From assembly GCF_016714285.1 (NCBI RefSeq), contig NZ_JADJNN010000019.1:62001-126000 (forward strand): a stretch of 64,000 nt of DNA. Reading direction: 5' to 3'. The notes under the pieces were generated by a model. The model was not told the origin of the DNA. It ran no database searches and was given only the letters and a program-made list of their open reading frames with translations. Numbering within the stretch: the stretch's first letter is position 1; every line of letters starts with the position of its first letter. The DNA is from Nannocystis sp. Its GTDB lineage: Bacteria; Myxococcota_A; Polyangia; Nannocystales; Nannocystaceae. A program made the translations under genes and the position numbers. This document shows positions 41,007 to 51,774 of this stretch, piece after piece.

Positions 41007-44000
41007 GTGAGCTCCCCCGACGCCATGACGGTCCCCGCCCCGTCGCGGCTCGCCGACAGCGGCCCCGATCGCTGGTCCAGCTCCAGCGGCTCGAGCAATA
41101 CGAGCCGCCGCGCCAGCTCGCCCGACGATCAGATCACCGTCGCCGGCTCCGACGCGCCCCAGCTCGCGACCCAGGCCGGCGACGAGTTCGCCCCCGGCGC
41201 CGTGATCAGCCGCTACATGGTCCTCAGCCGGCTCGGCTCCGGCGCCATGGGCGTCGTCTACGCCGCCTACGACCCCGAGCTCGACCGCAAGGTCGCCCTC
41301 AAGCTGCTCCACCCGCGCAGCGGCAGCTCGCTCGACAGCAAGGTCCGCCTCATGCGCGAGGCCAAGGCCCTCGCCCGCCTCTCGCACCCCAACGTCGTCG
41401 CCGTCCACGACGTCGGCACCTTCGCCGACCGCGTCTTCCTCGCGATGGAGTTCATCGACGGCAAGACCCTCGGCGCCTGGCTCAAGGAGAAGGCCCAACC
41501 CCGGCCCTGGCGCGAGGTCCTGGCGATCCTCGGCAAGGCCGGCGAGGGCCTCGCCGCCGCCCACGCGGCCGGCCTCATCCACCGCGACTTCAAGCCCGAC
41601 AACGTCCTCATCGCCCGCGACGGCCGGGTCCGCGTCCTCGACTTCGGCCTCGCCCGCAGCGCCGCCGACGCGAGCCCCGAGGACACCGAGGTCGACCCCG
41701 CCGCCGCCGCCGTCCTCGCCTCCGTGAGCAGCGAGCGCCGCGAACGCTCGCAGACCGAGGCCGCCCTGCTCACCCGCACCGGCGCGCTGGTCGGCACCCC
41801 GGCGTACATGTCCCCGGAGCAGCACCTCGGCCGCTTCGCCGACCCCCGCTCCGATCAATTCTCGTTCTGCGTCGCCCTCTACCAGGCCCTCTACGGCGTC
41901 CGCCCCTTCGGCGGCGAGCGCATGACCAGCCTCGCCTTCCAGGTGCTTCAGGGCAAGGTCGGCGCCGCCCCGCCCGGCACCACCGTGCCCGCCTGGCTGC
42001 GCCGCATCGTCCTCCGCGGCCTGAACGTCGACCCCGAGCTGCGCTACCCCGGCATGCCGGAGCTCCTCGCCGACCTCGACCGCCACAGCGGCGGCGGCAA
42101 GCGCCGACGCGGCCTCCTCCTCGCCAGCGCCGCCCTCGTCGGCCTCGGCCTCTGGCTCGGCCTCCGCGCCACCGCCAACACCCCCACGCCATGTCAGGGC
42201 GCCCCCTTGCACCTCCGCGGCACCTGGGACCCCGAACGCAGCGCCGCCCTCGGCGAGGTCTTCCGCACCTCCAAGCTCCCCTACGCCGCCGCCACCTGGG
42301 CCAGCGTCCGCCCGAGCCTCGACCTCTACGCCCTGCGCTGGACCCACGCCTTCACCGACGCCTGCGAGGACACCCACGTGCGCGGCGAGCAGTCCGGCCA
42401 GCTCCTCGACCTGCGCATGGCCTGCCTCGAGCGCCGGCGCATCGAGCTGCACGAGCTCACCGAGGTGCTCCAGGCCGGCGACACGGCCGCGATCGAGAAG
42501 GCCAGCGAGGGCGTCAGCGGCCTCGGGGACCTCGCCGCCTGCGCCGACGTCACCGCCCTCACCGCCCTCGTCGAGCCTCCCCCCGGCACGCTCAAGGAGG
42601 ACGTCGAGCGCGTCACCGCCGGCATCGCCCGCGCCAGCGCCCTCGAGCTCGCCGCCCGCTGGACCGAGGCCGCCGAGCTCACCGCCGCCGCGATCGCCGA
42701 CCCAGCCACCGCCGCCTACCCGCCGCTCCTCGCGGCCGCCCTGCGGGTCCACGCCCGCGTGCAGCGGCGCCTCGGCGCCACCGCCGAGGCCGCCGAGAGC
42801 CTGCGCAGCGCCACCCAGGCCGCCGCCCGCGGCCGCGACGACCGGGCCGCCGCGGAGGCCTGGATCGACCTCGTCTTCCTCGCCGGCGCCTACCTCAACC
42901 AGGCCGAGCTCACCCACGCGTACACCCTCGCCGCGACCGCCACGGTCCTGCGCAGCGGCGCCGACCCGCTGCTGCGCGCTCACCTCGACGCCAACACCTT
43001 CGTCGCCCAGATCCGTCTCGGCGACCCCGACCTCGCCGCAGGTGACCGCGCCCTCGCCTACTTCGAGGCCAACCCCGACGCCGACCCCAACGAGCACCAC
43101 CGCGTGCTCAACAGCCTCGGCATCGTCCGCATGCACCGCGGCGAGAAGCAAGGGGCCCGCGACCTGTTCGAGCGCGCCCTCAAGCTCGGCCGCCAGCACT
43201 TCGGCGCCGACCACCCACCAACGCGATCGTCCTCTCCAACCTCGCCGTCCTCGCCCTCGCCGAGAAGCACCCGGAAGAGGCCCGCCGCCACGCCGACGAG
43301 AGCGCCAAGATCCGCCGCGTCCTCCCCGAGAACCACCTCGACCACGCCGACACCGAGGAGGTCTACGCCGCGATCGCCGAGGCCCGCGACGAGACCTCCG
43401 TCGCCGCCCACCACTACCGCCGCGCCCTCGCTATCTACGAGGCCGGCCCGCATCCGCCGCCCACCAAGATCGGCGCCCTGCACAACAACATGGCGATCCT
43501 CGCCGTCGCCGAGGACCGCCCCGCGACGCGATCCACGAGTACCGCAGCGCCCTCGCGGCCTTCCGCCAGGTCTCGCCCGACAACGAGTACACCCTCACCG
43601 TCGAGGAGAACCTCGCCCAGAGCCTGCTCACCGTCGGCGACCTCGCCGACGCCCGCAGCCTGCAAGACCACGTCATCCTCCTGCTCCAGGCCCGCAACGG
43701 CCCACAACACCCCGACACCGCCGCCGCACGCGCGGTCCAGGCCCAGATCCTCCTCGCGCTCGGCGAGCCCGGCGAGGCCCGCGTGCTCCTCGAAGACGCC
43801 CTCCCCGTCCTCGAGCAGGCCGGACCCGACTACCGCCCCCGGCGCGGCCTCGCCCGCTACACCCTCGCCCGCTGCCTCGCCGCGCTCCACCACGATCCAC
43901 CGCAACAGCAGCGCCTGCTCGAGCTCGCCGGCGCCGACCTCGACGGCGACCCCGACCCCGCCAGCCAGCGCGCCCTCGCCGAGCTGCGAGCCCGGGACCC

Positions 44001-44028
44001 GAGCATCCTCCCACCCGCGCCCCGCTAG
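41007..44028 (+). CDS. Receptor-type Ser/Thr protein kinase with TPR tail, split by two frameshifts
   Basis: About 1006 residues when joined. Kinase domain about 70-360: LGSGAMGVV, KVALKLL, HRDFKPDN, DFGLA, YMSPEQ. A transmembrane helix (GLLLASAALVGLGLWLGL, about 370-387) leads to an outer region starting TPCQGAPLHLRGTWDPERS, the same Cys-containing module as in the other two kinases, followed by TPR units. Breaks lie at about 43217 (CAC-CCC-ACC-AAC expected; one C missing), after which the frame reads NAIVLSNLAVLALAEKHPEE, and at about 43510, after which it reads DAIHEYRSALAAFRQ to the stop at 44028. Both are single missing bases. It starts with GTG at 41007; an ATG at 41025 is an alternative. 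The signal and the substrate are unknown. Confidence 0.85.
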
Positions 44029-44157
44029 GGGCCCGAGCGGCTCCGCGCGCCTCGCTGCGGCCTGCGCAGCAGCTTTCGCCATTTTCTCCCGCGCCCGCCC
44101 CAGATAACGTAGCTCCGCCCCGGCCCCGACCACTTACCCACAGAAACTAGTCGTCCC
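44029..44157. promoter_or_regulatory. Intergenic region before the globin-like lipoprotein
   Basis: A 129-bp gap with somewhat lower GC in its second half. I see no strong stem-loop or operator symmetry; it should contain the promoter of the downstream lipoprotein gene. Confidence 0.3.
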
Positions 44158-45906
44158 ATGCAAAGCAAAACCCTCAAGTCCCTGGCCCTGCTCACCGGTC
44201 TCGGCCTGCTCCCGGCCTGCCCTGGCGACACCGCGACGACCGTGACCGACACCGAAGCCACCGGCGGCTCGACCACCAGCGGCGGCCCCAGCAGCGACCC
44301 CAGCGGCGACCCCACCACGGTGCCGACCACCACCAACACGACGCCCGCCGAGACCACCGACGAGACCGTGACCACCAGCGGCCCAGGCACCACCACCGAC
44401 CCCGGCACCACCACCGACCCGAGCACCACCGCCACCACCGGCGGCCCGCCCGACAACCTCTGTGTCCGCCTCGGCGGCATGGAGATGGAGGGCATCCCGG
44501 CCCTGGTCACCAACTTCTTCGCCAAGGCCCTGATCAACGACAAGATCAACGGCTACTTCCTCAACAGCGACGTCGACGCCGGCGCCCTCGGCACCTGCGT
44601 CATCAACCAGCTCGGCGCCCTCGCCGAGTGCCCCGGCGTCACCTACGACTGCAAGAACATGCTCGACGCCCACGCCGGCCTCGGCATCTCCCAGCAGGAC
44701 TTCGACGACTTCGTCGTCGACTTCGTCGCCGCCTACGACGAGCACGCCGCGACCCACCCGGACCTCACCCCGGACGACAAGACCACCATCGGCACCGCCC
44801 TCGGCGGCATGGCCGTCGACATCGTCGAGGACGCCACCAACGACGCCACCGTCTACCAGCGGGTCGGCCGCAAACCCGCGATCAAGGCGCTCATCGGCAT
44901 GCCCGGCGAGGCCGGCAGCTTCGTCCACAACGTCGCCTTGAACGACGCCATCAACACCTTCTTCGCCAACTCGATGTTCGACCGCCTGAACACCTGCCTC
45001 ACCCGCCAGGTCAGCGGCATCGACGGCCCGACCAAGTACGGCATGGAGGTCACCGCCCCGGCACCCGCTGACCCCGGCGTGGCCATGGACAACGTCTGCC
45101 GCGACATGAAGACCACCCACCTCGGCCTCCAGGACCTCATGATGGGGGTCATCACGATCGAGGACTTCGTCGCCCTCGTCACCGACCTCGTCACCGCGAT
45201 GGACACCTTCGCCGTCCCCATGGCCGAGCAGGACGCCATCCTCGCCGTGCTCGGGCCGATGTGCGACGACATCGTCGCCGACCCCAACACCTGCCCCGGC
45301 AACACCAAGCTCGACGACCTCACCGAAGCCGTCGACCTGAACCTCGCGATCGACAACCTCGGCGACAAGTGGGACGACAAGTACAACGGCAAGCTCGACT
45401 CGATGCTCTGCGTCACCATCCCCGTCGTCGACACCGGCCTCAACTTCGTCCAGGCCGTCCGCCTCAAGGTCGGCATGGATCACACCTTCGTCGGCGACAT
45501 CACGATCAAGGTCGTCGCCCCCGACAACACGCTGCTCACCGCGCTCGGCCGCCCCGGCCCCGAGGTCATGCCGATCCCGGACAACGGCGTCCAGTGCTGC
45601 GGCGACGACTCCAACCTGCTCGCCACCTTCCCCTTCACCCTCAACAACGCCGCCATCGCCAACGGCAAGGACATGGGCAAGGGCCTCACCAACGTCCAGG
45701 TGATCTGCAAGGACGAGAACCCCAAGATCGACCCCTGCCAGTTCAAGCCCTACAAGGGCGGCGGCCCCGGCACCGACTTCAACGACTTCAAGGGCAAGGC
45801 CGCCAACGGCGACTGGAAAGTCTGCTTCGGCGACAGCGGCAAGGGCGACTACGGCAAGCTGCAATACATCGGCCTCACGCTCGACCGCGTGAAATACGCC
45901 CCGTAA
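44158..45906 (+). CDS. Lipoprotein with two truncated-haemoglobin-like domains and a P-domain
   Basis: A 582-residue exported protein. The signal peptide ends LGLLPAC with lipobox Cys 21; a Thr/Ser/Pro linker runs to about residue 100. Domain 1 (about 101-220) aligns by eye with group I truncated haemoglobins: CVRLGGxxGIPALVTNFF, LINDKINGYF, and MLDAHAGLGISQQDFDDFV with the proximal His. Domain 2 (about 222-385) repeats the pattern: VYQRVGRKPAIKALI, LNDAINTFF, and MKTTHLGLQDLM with a matching His. The final part (about 410-580) is a proprotein-convertase P-domain: VRLKVGMDHTFVGDITIKV, DFKGKAANGDWKVCFGDSG and GKLQYIGLTL. A haem-binding protein outside the cytoplasm is predicted; the distal Tyr at B10 appears to be Phe in domain 1, so ligand chemistry may differ. 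A strong terminator follows. Confidence 0.8.
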   Translation: MQSKTLKSLALLTGLGLLPACPGDTATTVTDTEATGGSTTSGGPSSDPSGDPTTVPTTTNTTPAETTDETVTTSGPGTTTDPGTTTDPSTTATTGGPPDNLCVRLGGMEMEGIPALVTNFFAKALINDKINGYFLNSDVDAGALGTCVINQLGALAECPGVTYDCKNMLDAHAGLGISQQDFDDFVVDFVAAYDEHAATHPDLTPDDKTTIGTALGGMAVDIVEDATNDATVYQRVGRKPAIKALIGMPGEAGSFVHNVALNDAINTFFANSMFDRLNTCLTRQVSGIDGPTKYGMEVTAPAPADPGVAMDNVCRDMKTTHLGLQDLMMGVITIEDFVALVTDLVTAMDTFAVPMAEQDAILAVLGPMCDDIVADPNTCPGNTKLDDLTEAVDLNLAIDNLGDKWDDKYNGKLDSMLCVTIPVVDTGLNFVQAVRLKVGMDHTFVGDITIKVVAPDNTLLTALGRPGPEVMPIPDNGVQCCGDDSNLLATFPFTLNNAAIANGKDMGKGLTNVQVICKDENPKIDPCQFKPYKGGGPGTDFNDFKGKAANGDWKVCFGDSGKGDYGKLQYIGLTLDRVKYAP

Positions 45907-45955
45907 GCGCCCTGCGCTCGCGCCAACCCGCACCAACCGCCGAACAGCGGGGCCG

Positions 45956-45985
45956 AACAGCGGGGCCTTTGGCCTCGCTGTTTTT
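45956..45985 (+). terminator. Rho-independent terminator
   Basis: A 12-bp stem with one G-T wobble (AACAGCGGGGCC with GGCCTCGCTGTT), a TTT loop and a run of T follow the lipoprotein stop by about 50 bp. The left arm is preceded by a direct duplicate of itself (about 45943-45954). This is the clearest intrinsic terminator in the window. Confidence 0.85.
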
Positions 45986-46125
45986 GCGCGACCGCCCAGC
46001 GAGCATAGAACATGCTCCAGTCGCCCGGCCCGAGGCCAGCCCAGGCCAGGTCCCAAGGATGTGACCCCACGCCGGCCTCGCACGGCTGGTCCTCTCCTGA
46101 GCAGCCAGATATCGTGATGCTCCTT

Positions 46126-47893
46126 ATGCATCGCCGCCTTCCGTCCCTCATCACCCTCGCCGCCCCCCTCACCTCGCCCTCGCGCTCGCGCTGCCCGACC
46201 GCGCCGAGGCCTGCGGCGGCACCTTCTGTGACGGCGGCCCGCAGGCGCTGCCGGTCGACCAGACCGGCGAGAACATCCTCTTCGTGATCGACGGCGCCCA
46301 CGTCGAGGCGCACATCCAGATCCAGTACGACCCCAACACCCCGGCGAACAAGTTCGCGTGGCTGGTCCCCGTCACCGCGGTCCCCGAGTTCTCCGTCGGC
46401 TCGCAGCTGTTGTTCGACAACATGCTCGCCGGCTCCGTCCCCCTCTACGGCTTCCAGACCACCCAGGAGCTGTGCGGCGAGAACCCCAACAACCCGCCGA
46501 ACGACAACGGCGGCTCCGATCCCGGCGGCACCGGCCTCACCGGCGGCGACGAGAGCGACAGCGCCGGCGACCCCGGCCCCACCATCCTCTACAGCTCCAC
46601 CGTCGGCGCCTTCGACATCGTCGTCCTCCAGGACAACAGCGTCGACTCGCTCATGACCTGGCTCGGTGACAACGGCTACCAGCAGGACCCGAAGGCCAAG
46701 CCGATCCTCGAGGAGTACCTCAAGGAGGGCCACCTCTTCGTCGCCTTCAAGCTCACCAACAACGCCGAGGTCACCGAGATCCACCCGGTCGTCCTGCGCT
46801 ACACCGGCGACGAGTCCTGCGTCCCGATCCGCCTCACCCGCATCGCCGCCAAGGAGGACATGGACATCCGCGCCTTCTTCCTCGGCAACGCCCGCACCGT
46901 CCCGATCAACTACCGCCACGTCCTCATCAACCCGCTCAAGCTCGACTGGCCGAACTTCGCCGCCAACTACAAGGAGGTCATCTCCCTCGCGGTCGACGCC
47001 TTCGCCGCCGACGGCAACGCCTTCGTCACCGAGTACGCGGGCACCAGCACCGTCGTCCAGCCCTTCGGCATCCACGACACCGCGTGGAACGCCAGGCCTT
47101 CGCCACGGCCGCCGCCATCGACGTCGTCGACATCCTCACCGCCCAGAACCTGATGTACTGCTACGACGCGGTCGACGGCGGCTGCGAGTTCCGCCACCCG
47201 CTGCTCCGCGGCCTGCTCAATACCTACCTCCCGGTCCCCAAGGGCCTCAGCGACGGCGAGTTCTACAGCTGCGTCTCCTGCTACGAGGCCATGCTCGACC
47301 CCCAGGCCTGGGACCCCGCCCTGTTCGCCAGCGACCTCGACGAACGCATCATCGCCCCCGGCAAGCACGCGGTCGACCTGCTCGCCAAGTGGCCATACCT
47401 GACCCGCATGTACACCACCATCTCGCCCAACGAGATGATGGAAGACCCGATCTTCCGGCAAAACCCCAACCTCGAGGATATCCCCGCCCTGCAGCAGGCG
47501 ACCCGCCTGGTCCGCTGCGACGGCCACGCCAACTGGACCCTCCCCGACGGCCGCAAGGTGTTCGTCCCCAACAACGGCGCCTGGCCCGACTTCGACGCCG
47601 AGCTCCCCTACGAGGAGGAGGTCCAGACCACCAGCATCAAGGGCGCGCCGATGACGATCGTCAACAACACGGCGGCCATCCAGAAGGTCCTCGACACCTG
47701 GAACACCAAGATGGACCCCGTCGAGGGCCAGCAGCCCGCCGACACCGCCGACACCAAGGACGCCGACACCGCCAACATGGACGCCGACCAGGGCTGCGGC
47801 TGCAACGTCCAGAGCAGCGCCGGTGGCGTGCTCGCCAGCCTCGGCCTCCTCGGCCTCCTCACCCTCCGCCCCTCGCGTCGCCGCCGCAGCTGA
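46126..47893 (+). CDS. DUF2330 surface protein with C-terminal sorting tail, split by two frameshifts
   Basis: About 589 residues after joining. The signal peptide MHRRLPSLITLAA continues, after a break near 46170-46180, as LALALPDRAEACGGTFCDGG, the hallmark of DUF2330 proteins, followed by PQALPVDQTGENILF and HIQIQYDPNTPANKFAWLVP. A second break near 47088 (TGG-GAA-CGC expected; one G missing) lies between GIHDTAW and RQAFATAAAIDVVDILT. The C-terminus DADQGCGCNVQ, then a hydrophobic stretch (VLASLGLLGLLTL) and RPSRRRRS, is a MYXO-CTERM-like sorting tail. It is therefore a secreted, surface-anchored protein; the molecular role of DUF2330 is unknown. An upstream ATG (46117) in frame would add three residues. 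Confidence 0.82.
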
Positions 47894-47913
47894 TCGCCGG
47901 CGAACTCCGCCGC

Positions 47914-47937
47914 AACACCGAGGATATCCTCGGTGTT
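47914..47937. promoter_or_regulatory. Perfect 24-bp palindrome, first of two
   Basis: Arm AACACCGAGGAT, followed directly by its exact reverse complement. It lies 20 bp after the DUF2330 stop and about 110 bp before the next start. A near-copy follows with centres 35 bp apart. No T tract follows, so an operator pair is more likely than a terminator. Confidence 0.5.
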
Positions 47938-47948
47938 AGAGCCCCGGC

Positions 47949-47972
47949 AACATCGAGGATATCCTTGGTGTA
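47949..47972. promoter_or_regulatory. Second, imperfect copy of the palindrome
   Basis: AACATCGAGGAT / ATCCTTGGTGTA: it shares the core CGAGGATATCC with the copy at 47914-47937 and keeps dyad symmetry with a few mismatches. Tandem spacing of 35 bp suits cooperative binding of a dimeric regulator upstream of the gene at 48049. Confidence 0.5.
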
Positions 47973-48048
47973 ATCTGAGGATTTGCGCAGACACAAAATC
48001 CGCGCTTCATGTCTGCACACCGGGCCCCCCTGATATAGGCTCCCGGCC

Positions 48049-49388
48049 ATGCCGGGCCACAACATCTTCAACGGTTGGACCGAGGAGCAGGACCGGGCCG
48101 CGTGCAAGGCACCGCCGGCGGCCGCCACCACCCCGCGCTGGGCCTGGTGCTGGCACGCGCCGGACAGCCGCCCCACCCGGAGTCCGCCGAACTGTTCCTC
48201 GCCAGCTGGGTCGACCTCGGCGGCGTTGGCATCAAGATCATCAGCCGCGAGGGCTGGCGCATCTTTCTCCCGTGGCCCGGCGGCGACGACCGCATCCTGT
48301 TCGCCGACGACCGCTGCACCCCCGACTTCGATCTGCTCATCCAGCGCCTCGGACTCGACTGGCCCAGGGCCCTCCTCGCGCGCTGCCTCGAGCCCGGGCG
48401 ACCTGCCCCGGCCCCGCCCGCCAACCTGTATCGCGCCGCCTTCTCCGTCGCCAGCGCGCCCGAGCTGCTCACGCTGGTCAGCTTCTGGGCGGAGAACGCG
48501 ATCCACTGGTACGGCCTCGACGCCGCGCCCCACCTCGACGGTCACGCCCTCCTCGCCGCTGTCGCCGGCCTCACCCACGACCCGCGCGGCAGCTTCGTCG
48601 CCGAGGGCCTGGCCCGCATCGCTCGCGCAGGTCAGCCCCTGCCCGAGGACTGGCCAGCGCTGATCCACGCCGAGGGCTGCAACCACTTCGAGCCCGGCAC
48701 CATCACCCGCTGGCGTCAGGCCCTCGCCGCCCTGCCCCAGGGCCCCCTGCGCCAGCGCCTCCTGCAGATCCTCGCCACCGGCAGCGAGTGGAACTGCAAT
48801 CAAGCCCTCATGATGGTCCCCGATCTCGTCGACGACACGGTGTGGGCGGCGGCGATGGAGGTCGTCCTCGGCCACCCCAGGACTGGCCGCAGTTCGCCCG
48901 CAGCCTCGGCGACGGACCCCAGATCCTGCCCTTTGTACGTACCACCGCGAAGGCGTGGAAGAAGGACAAGCGCGGCAAAGGTGGTCGCCCAGGACGCCCT
49001 CCATGCCATCGCCTGCCAGGCCCTCGCCGCGACCGCCCGCGCCGGTCAGACCTGGCCCGAGGCCGACGACGCCTTCCTCCGCTTCGACCTGTGGAAGGCC
49101 GGCCTCCGCGACCACGACTTCAACCAGCGCGTCCTCCCGTGCCTCCAGCGCGCCCTCGCGGCGCTGCCGATGGAGCGCCGCCGCGAGGTCTATCTCCGCG
49201 GCCTCGATGCCGCCTCGCCGAAGACCTGCCTGCGCCCCCTCGCCTGTCTGGCCGCCGCCCCCTGCGACGAGGTCTTGGACCGAATCAAGCAGCTGCTCGC
49301 CAGCGTCGACGCCAAGCTCTCCGCGCGCGAGGACTGGCTGGAGCGCCTGCGGCGGGACACGCCTGCGGTCCACCAGGCGCTCGCGTGA
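48049..49388 (+). CDS. Unknown helical-repeat-like protein, split by three frameshifts
   Basis: About 446 residues after joining; the family is not recognised. It starts MPGHNIFNGWTEEQDRAACK from the ATG at 48049; after a break near 48112 (one C missing) it continues GLVLARAGQPPHPESAELFL and WVDLGGVGIKIISREGWRIF. A second break near 48886 (one C missing in a C run) leads to QDWPQFARSLGDGPQILPFV, and a third near 48978 (an extra A in GGCAAAGG) returns to the earlier frame with VVAQDALHAIACQALAATAR. The C-terminal half is Leu/Ala-rich and helical, similar in texture to HEAT-like repeats. There is no signal peptide, so it is probably cytoplasmic. It is downstream of two palindromes that may control it. 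Confidence 0.65.
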
Positions 49389-49391
49389 TCG

Positions 49392-49523
49392 CTAGGGCGA
49401 TCCCCGAAACGCCGCCCGGTCGACGAACCCCAGCCGCTCGAGCAGCCGCGTCACGGCCGGGACCGGCAGCGTGCGGATCGCGTAACACGGGACCGCCCGC
49501 CCCTGTGATAGATCCGCCCCCAT
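49392..49523 (-). CDS. Possible 43-codon ORF or gene remnant
   Basis: On the minus strand this reads MGADLSQGRAVPCYAIRTLP, then VPAVTRLLERLGFVDRAAF to a TAG at 49392. Codon third positions are almost all G or C after the first few codons, as in real genes here. Its ATG overlaps the ATG of the divergent cysteine-rich lipoprotein gene (49522), so it may be the tail of a decayed gene rather than a functional one. No family is recognised. Confidence 0.25.
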   Translation of the reverse strand: MGADLSQGRAVPCYAIRTLPVPAVTRLLERLGFVDRAAFRGSP

Positions 49524-51707
49524 GCGACTCACCCGGCGCCCGCGACTCCTCGGTCTCACTGCCTGTGCCCTGTGGCTCGGCGCCTGCGGCGATCCGCCTG
49601 CGACCACGACCACCAGCGAAACCACCGGCGAGGCCACCAGCCAGGCCAGCACCAGCGGTTCGCCGACCACCGTCCCGACCACCGACATCCCAACCACCGA
49701 CAGCCCGACCACCGACGGCCCGGGCAGCACCAGCGACGCCACCACCAGCGGCACCACTGGCGACACCACCGATGCCACCACCGACGCCACCACCGGCGAC
49801 ACCACCGGCGGCGAGGGCGTCTGCGGCGACGGCCTCCTCGACGCCGACGAGCAGTGCGACGACGGCCCCGACAACGCCGACACCAACTCCTGCACCTCGG
49901 AGTGCAAGAACAACATCTGCGGCGACGGCAAGCTCGGCCCCGGCGAGGGCTGCGACGACGGCAACGACGTCGACGACGACGAGTGCAGCAACCTCTGCGC
50001 CCTCACCACCTGCGGCGACGGCGAGGTCGCGGCCAGCGAGCAATGCGACGACGGCAACCCCGACAACACCGATATGTGCACCGTCGCCTGCACCAACGCC
50101 ATCTGCAGCGACGGCTTCGTCCAGGACGGCATCGACGAGCAGTGCGACGACGGCCCCGACAACGCCGACAACGCCGCCTGCACCACCGAATGCAAGCAGA
50201 ACGTCTGCGGCGACGGCAATGTCTACAATACGGGCGACGGCGACGAGGCCTGCGACAACGGCGTCGACAACGGCCCGGGCCAGCTGTGCACCGCAGATTG
50301 CCAGGACAACGTCTGCGGCGACGGCGACAAGAACCCCGACGAGGAGTGCGACGACGGTAACCTGGACCCCGCCGACGGCTGCTCCGCCGTCTGCCAGCTC
50401 GAGGGCTGCGGCAACAAGATCGTCGACCCCGGCGAGGCCTGCGACGACGCCAAGAACGGCGACAACGACGACGGCTGCACCGACGTGTGTCAGCTCCCCG
50501 CGTGCGGCGACAGCTTCATCCAGCCGAGCCTCGGCGAGACCTGCGACGAGGGCGGCGACAACAGCGACAACGCCGCCTGCACCCTCGCCTGCCAGGACGC
50601 CACCTGCGGCGACGGCCTCCTCTTCAGCGAGCAGGAGCAGTGCGACGACGGCAAGGACAACGGCCCCGGCAAGAGCTGCAACGCCAGCTGCATCACCAAC
50701 ATCTGCGGCGACGGCGACAAGGGCCCCGGCGAGGCCTGCGACGACGGCAACAAGATCGACAACGACAACTGCTCCAACGCGTGCAAGACCCCGCCTGCGG
50801 CGACGGCATCAAGCAGCAGGGCGAGCAGTGCGACAAGGGCCTGCAGAACGACAACCTCGGCGCCTGCACCCTCGCCTGCACCCTGCCCGTCTGCGGCGAC
50901 ACCTTCACCCAGCCCGGCGTCGGCGAGCAGTGCGACGACGGCAACCTGCTCGACACCGACACCTGCACCTCCGCCTGCAAGACCGCCACCTGCGGCGACC
51001 AGATCGTGTGGGCCGGCATGGAGGAGTGCGACGACGGCAACCAGAACAACCTCGACGCCTGCACCAACGGCTGCAAAAACCCCACCTGCTTCGACGGCCT
51101 CAAGAACCAAAACGAGACCGCCACCGACTGCGGCGGCAGCTGCAAGCCCTGCTCGATCGCCGGCCTGGTGATCAACGAGGTCGACTACGACCAGCCCGGC
51201 AACGACACTGCCGAATACGTCGAGATCCTCAACACCACCAACGCCCCGATCAGCCTCACCGGCGTCGCCCTCGCGCTCGTCAACTGCTCCACCAACCCCC
51301 CGGCGCTCTACGCCCCCTTCACCATCAGCCTCGCCGGCGCCGTGAGCATCAACCCGGGTCAATACCTCGTCATCGCCCCCGCCGCCTTCGCCGTGCCCGG
51401 CGGCGTGCTCAAGGTCAATTTCGCCGGCCCCGGCGATCAGGTCCAGAACGGCTCCCCCGACGGCCTCGCCCTGGTCAACACGACCACCATGACCCTGCTC
51501 GACGCCCTCTCCTACGAGGGCTCCTGCGGCGCCATCAACATTCCGGGCATCGGTATGGTCAGCATCGTCGAGGGGATGGCCGCCAACATCACCGACCCCG
51601 GCGCCGGCGCGCTCGCCCGCATCCCCAACGGCTACGACGGGAACAACCTGGCGACCGACTGGGTGCTGTCCAACACGCTGACGCCAGGGCTGGCCAACGT
51701 GCCGTGA
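49522..51707 (+). CDS. Cys-rich (DUF4215-type) and lamin-tail-domain lipoprotein, one frameshift
   Basis: About 728 residues after joining. Signal peptide LLGLTACALWLGAC (lipobox Cys 20), then a Thr/Ser linker of about 75 residues with repeated TTDxPTTD units. About 14 DUF4215-type repeats (CGDGxxxxxExCDDG...C) follow. The frame breaks at about 50790 (AAG-ACC-CCC-GCC-TGC expected; one C missing) in the middle of a repeat. The C-terminal part contains GLVINEVDYDQPGNDTAEYV and ISLTGVALALVN, a lamin-tail (LTD) Ig-like domain often found in secreted bacterial enzymes and surface proteins. It is probably a long extracellular stalk carrying a binding tip. A hairpin pair follows the stop. Confidence 0.85.
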
Positions 51708-51720
51708 TTCTGGGCCCCGG

Positions 51721-51765
51721 GCCGGGCTCATGCCCGGCCAGGACTGCACTCCGTGACGCACGGAG
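51721..51765. terminator. Two adjacent hairpins between convergent genes
   Basis: GGCCGGGC-TCAT-GCCCGGCC (51721-51740) and TCCGTG-ACG-CACGGA (51751-51765) lie between the cysteine-rich gene stop (51707) and the Rieske gene stop (51775). They have no T tracts but are placed to serve both strands. Confidence 0.55.
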
Positions 51766-51774
51766 GCCCGCGCC

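Noticed and set aside
46114..50800. Programmed frameshifting as the explanation of the broken genes
   Set aside because: The shifts occur at unrelated short homopolymers without a shared slippery heptamer, stimulatory structure or family precedent, and affect many unrelated genes. Indel errors explain them better.
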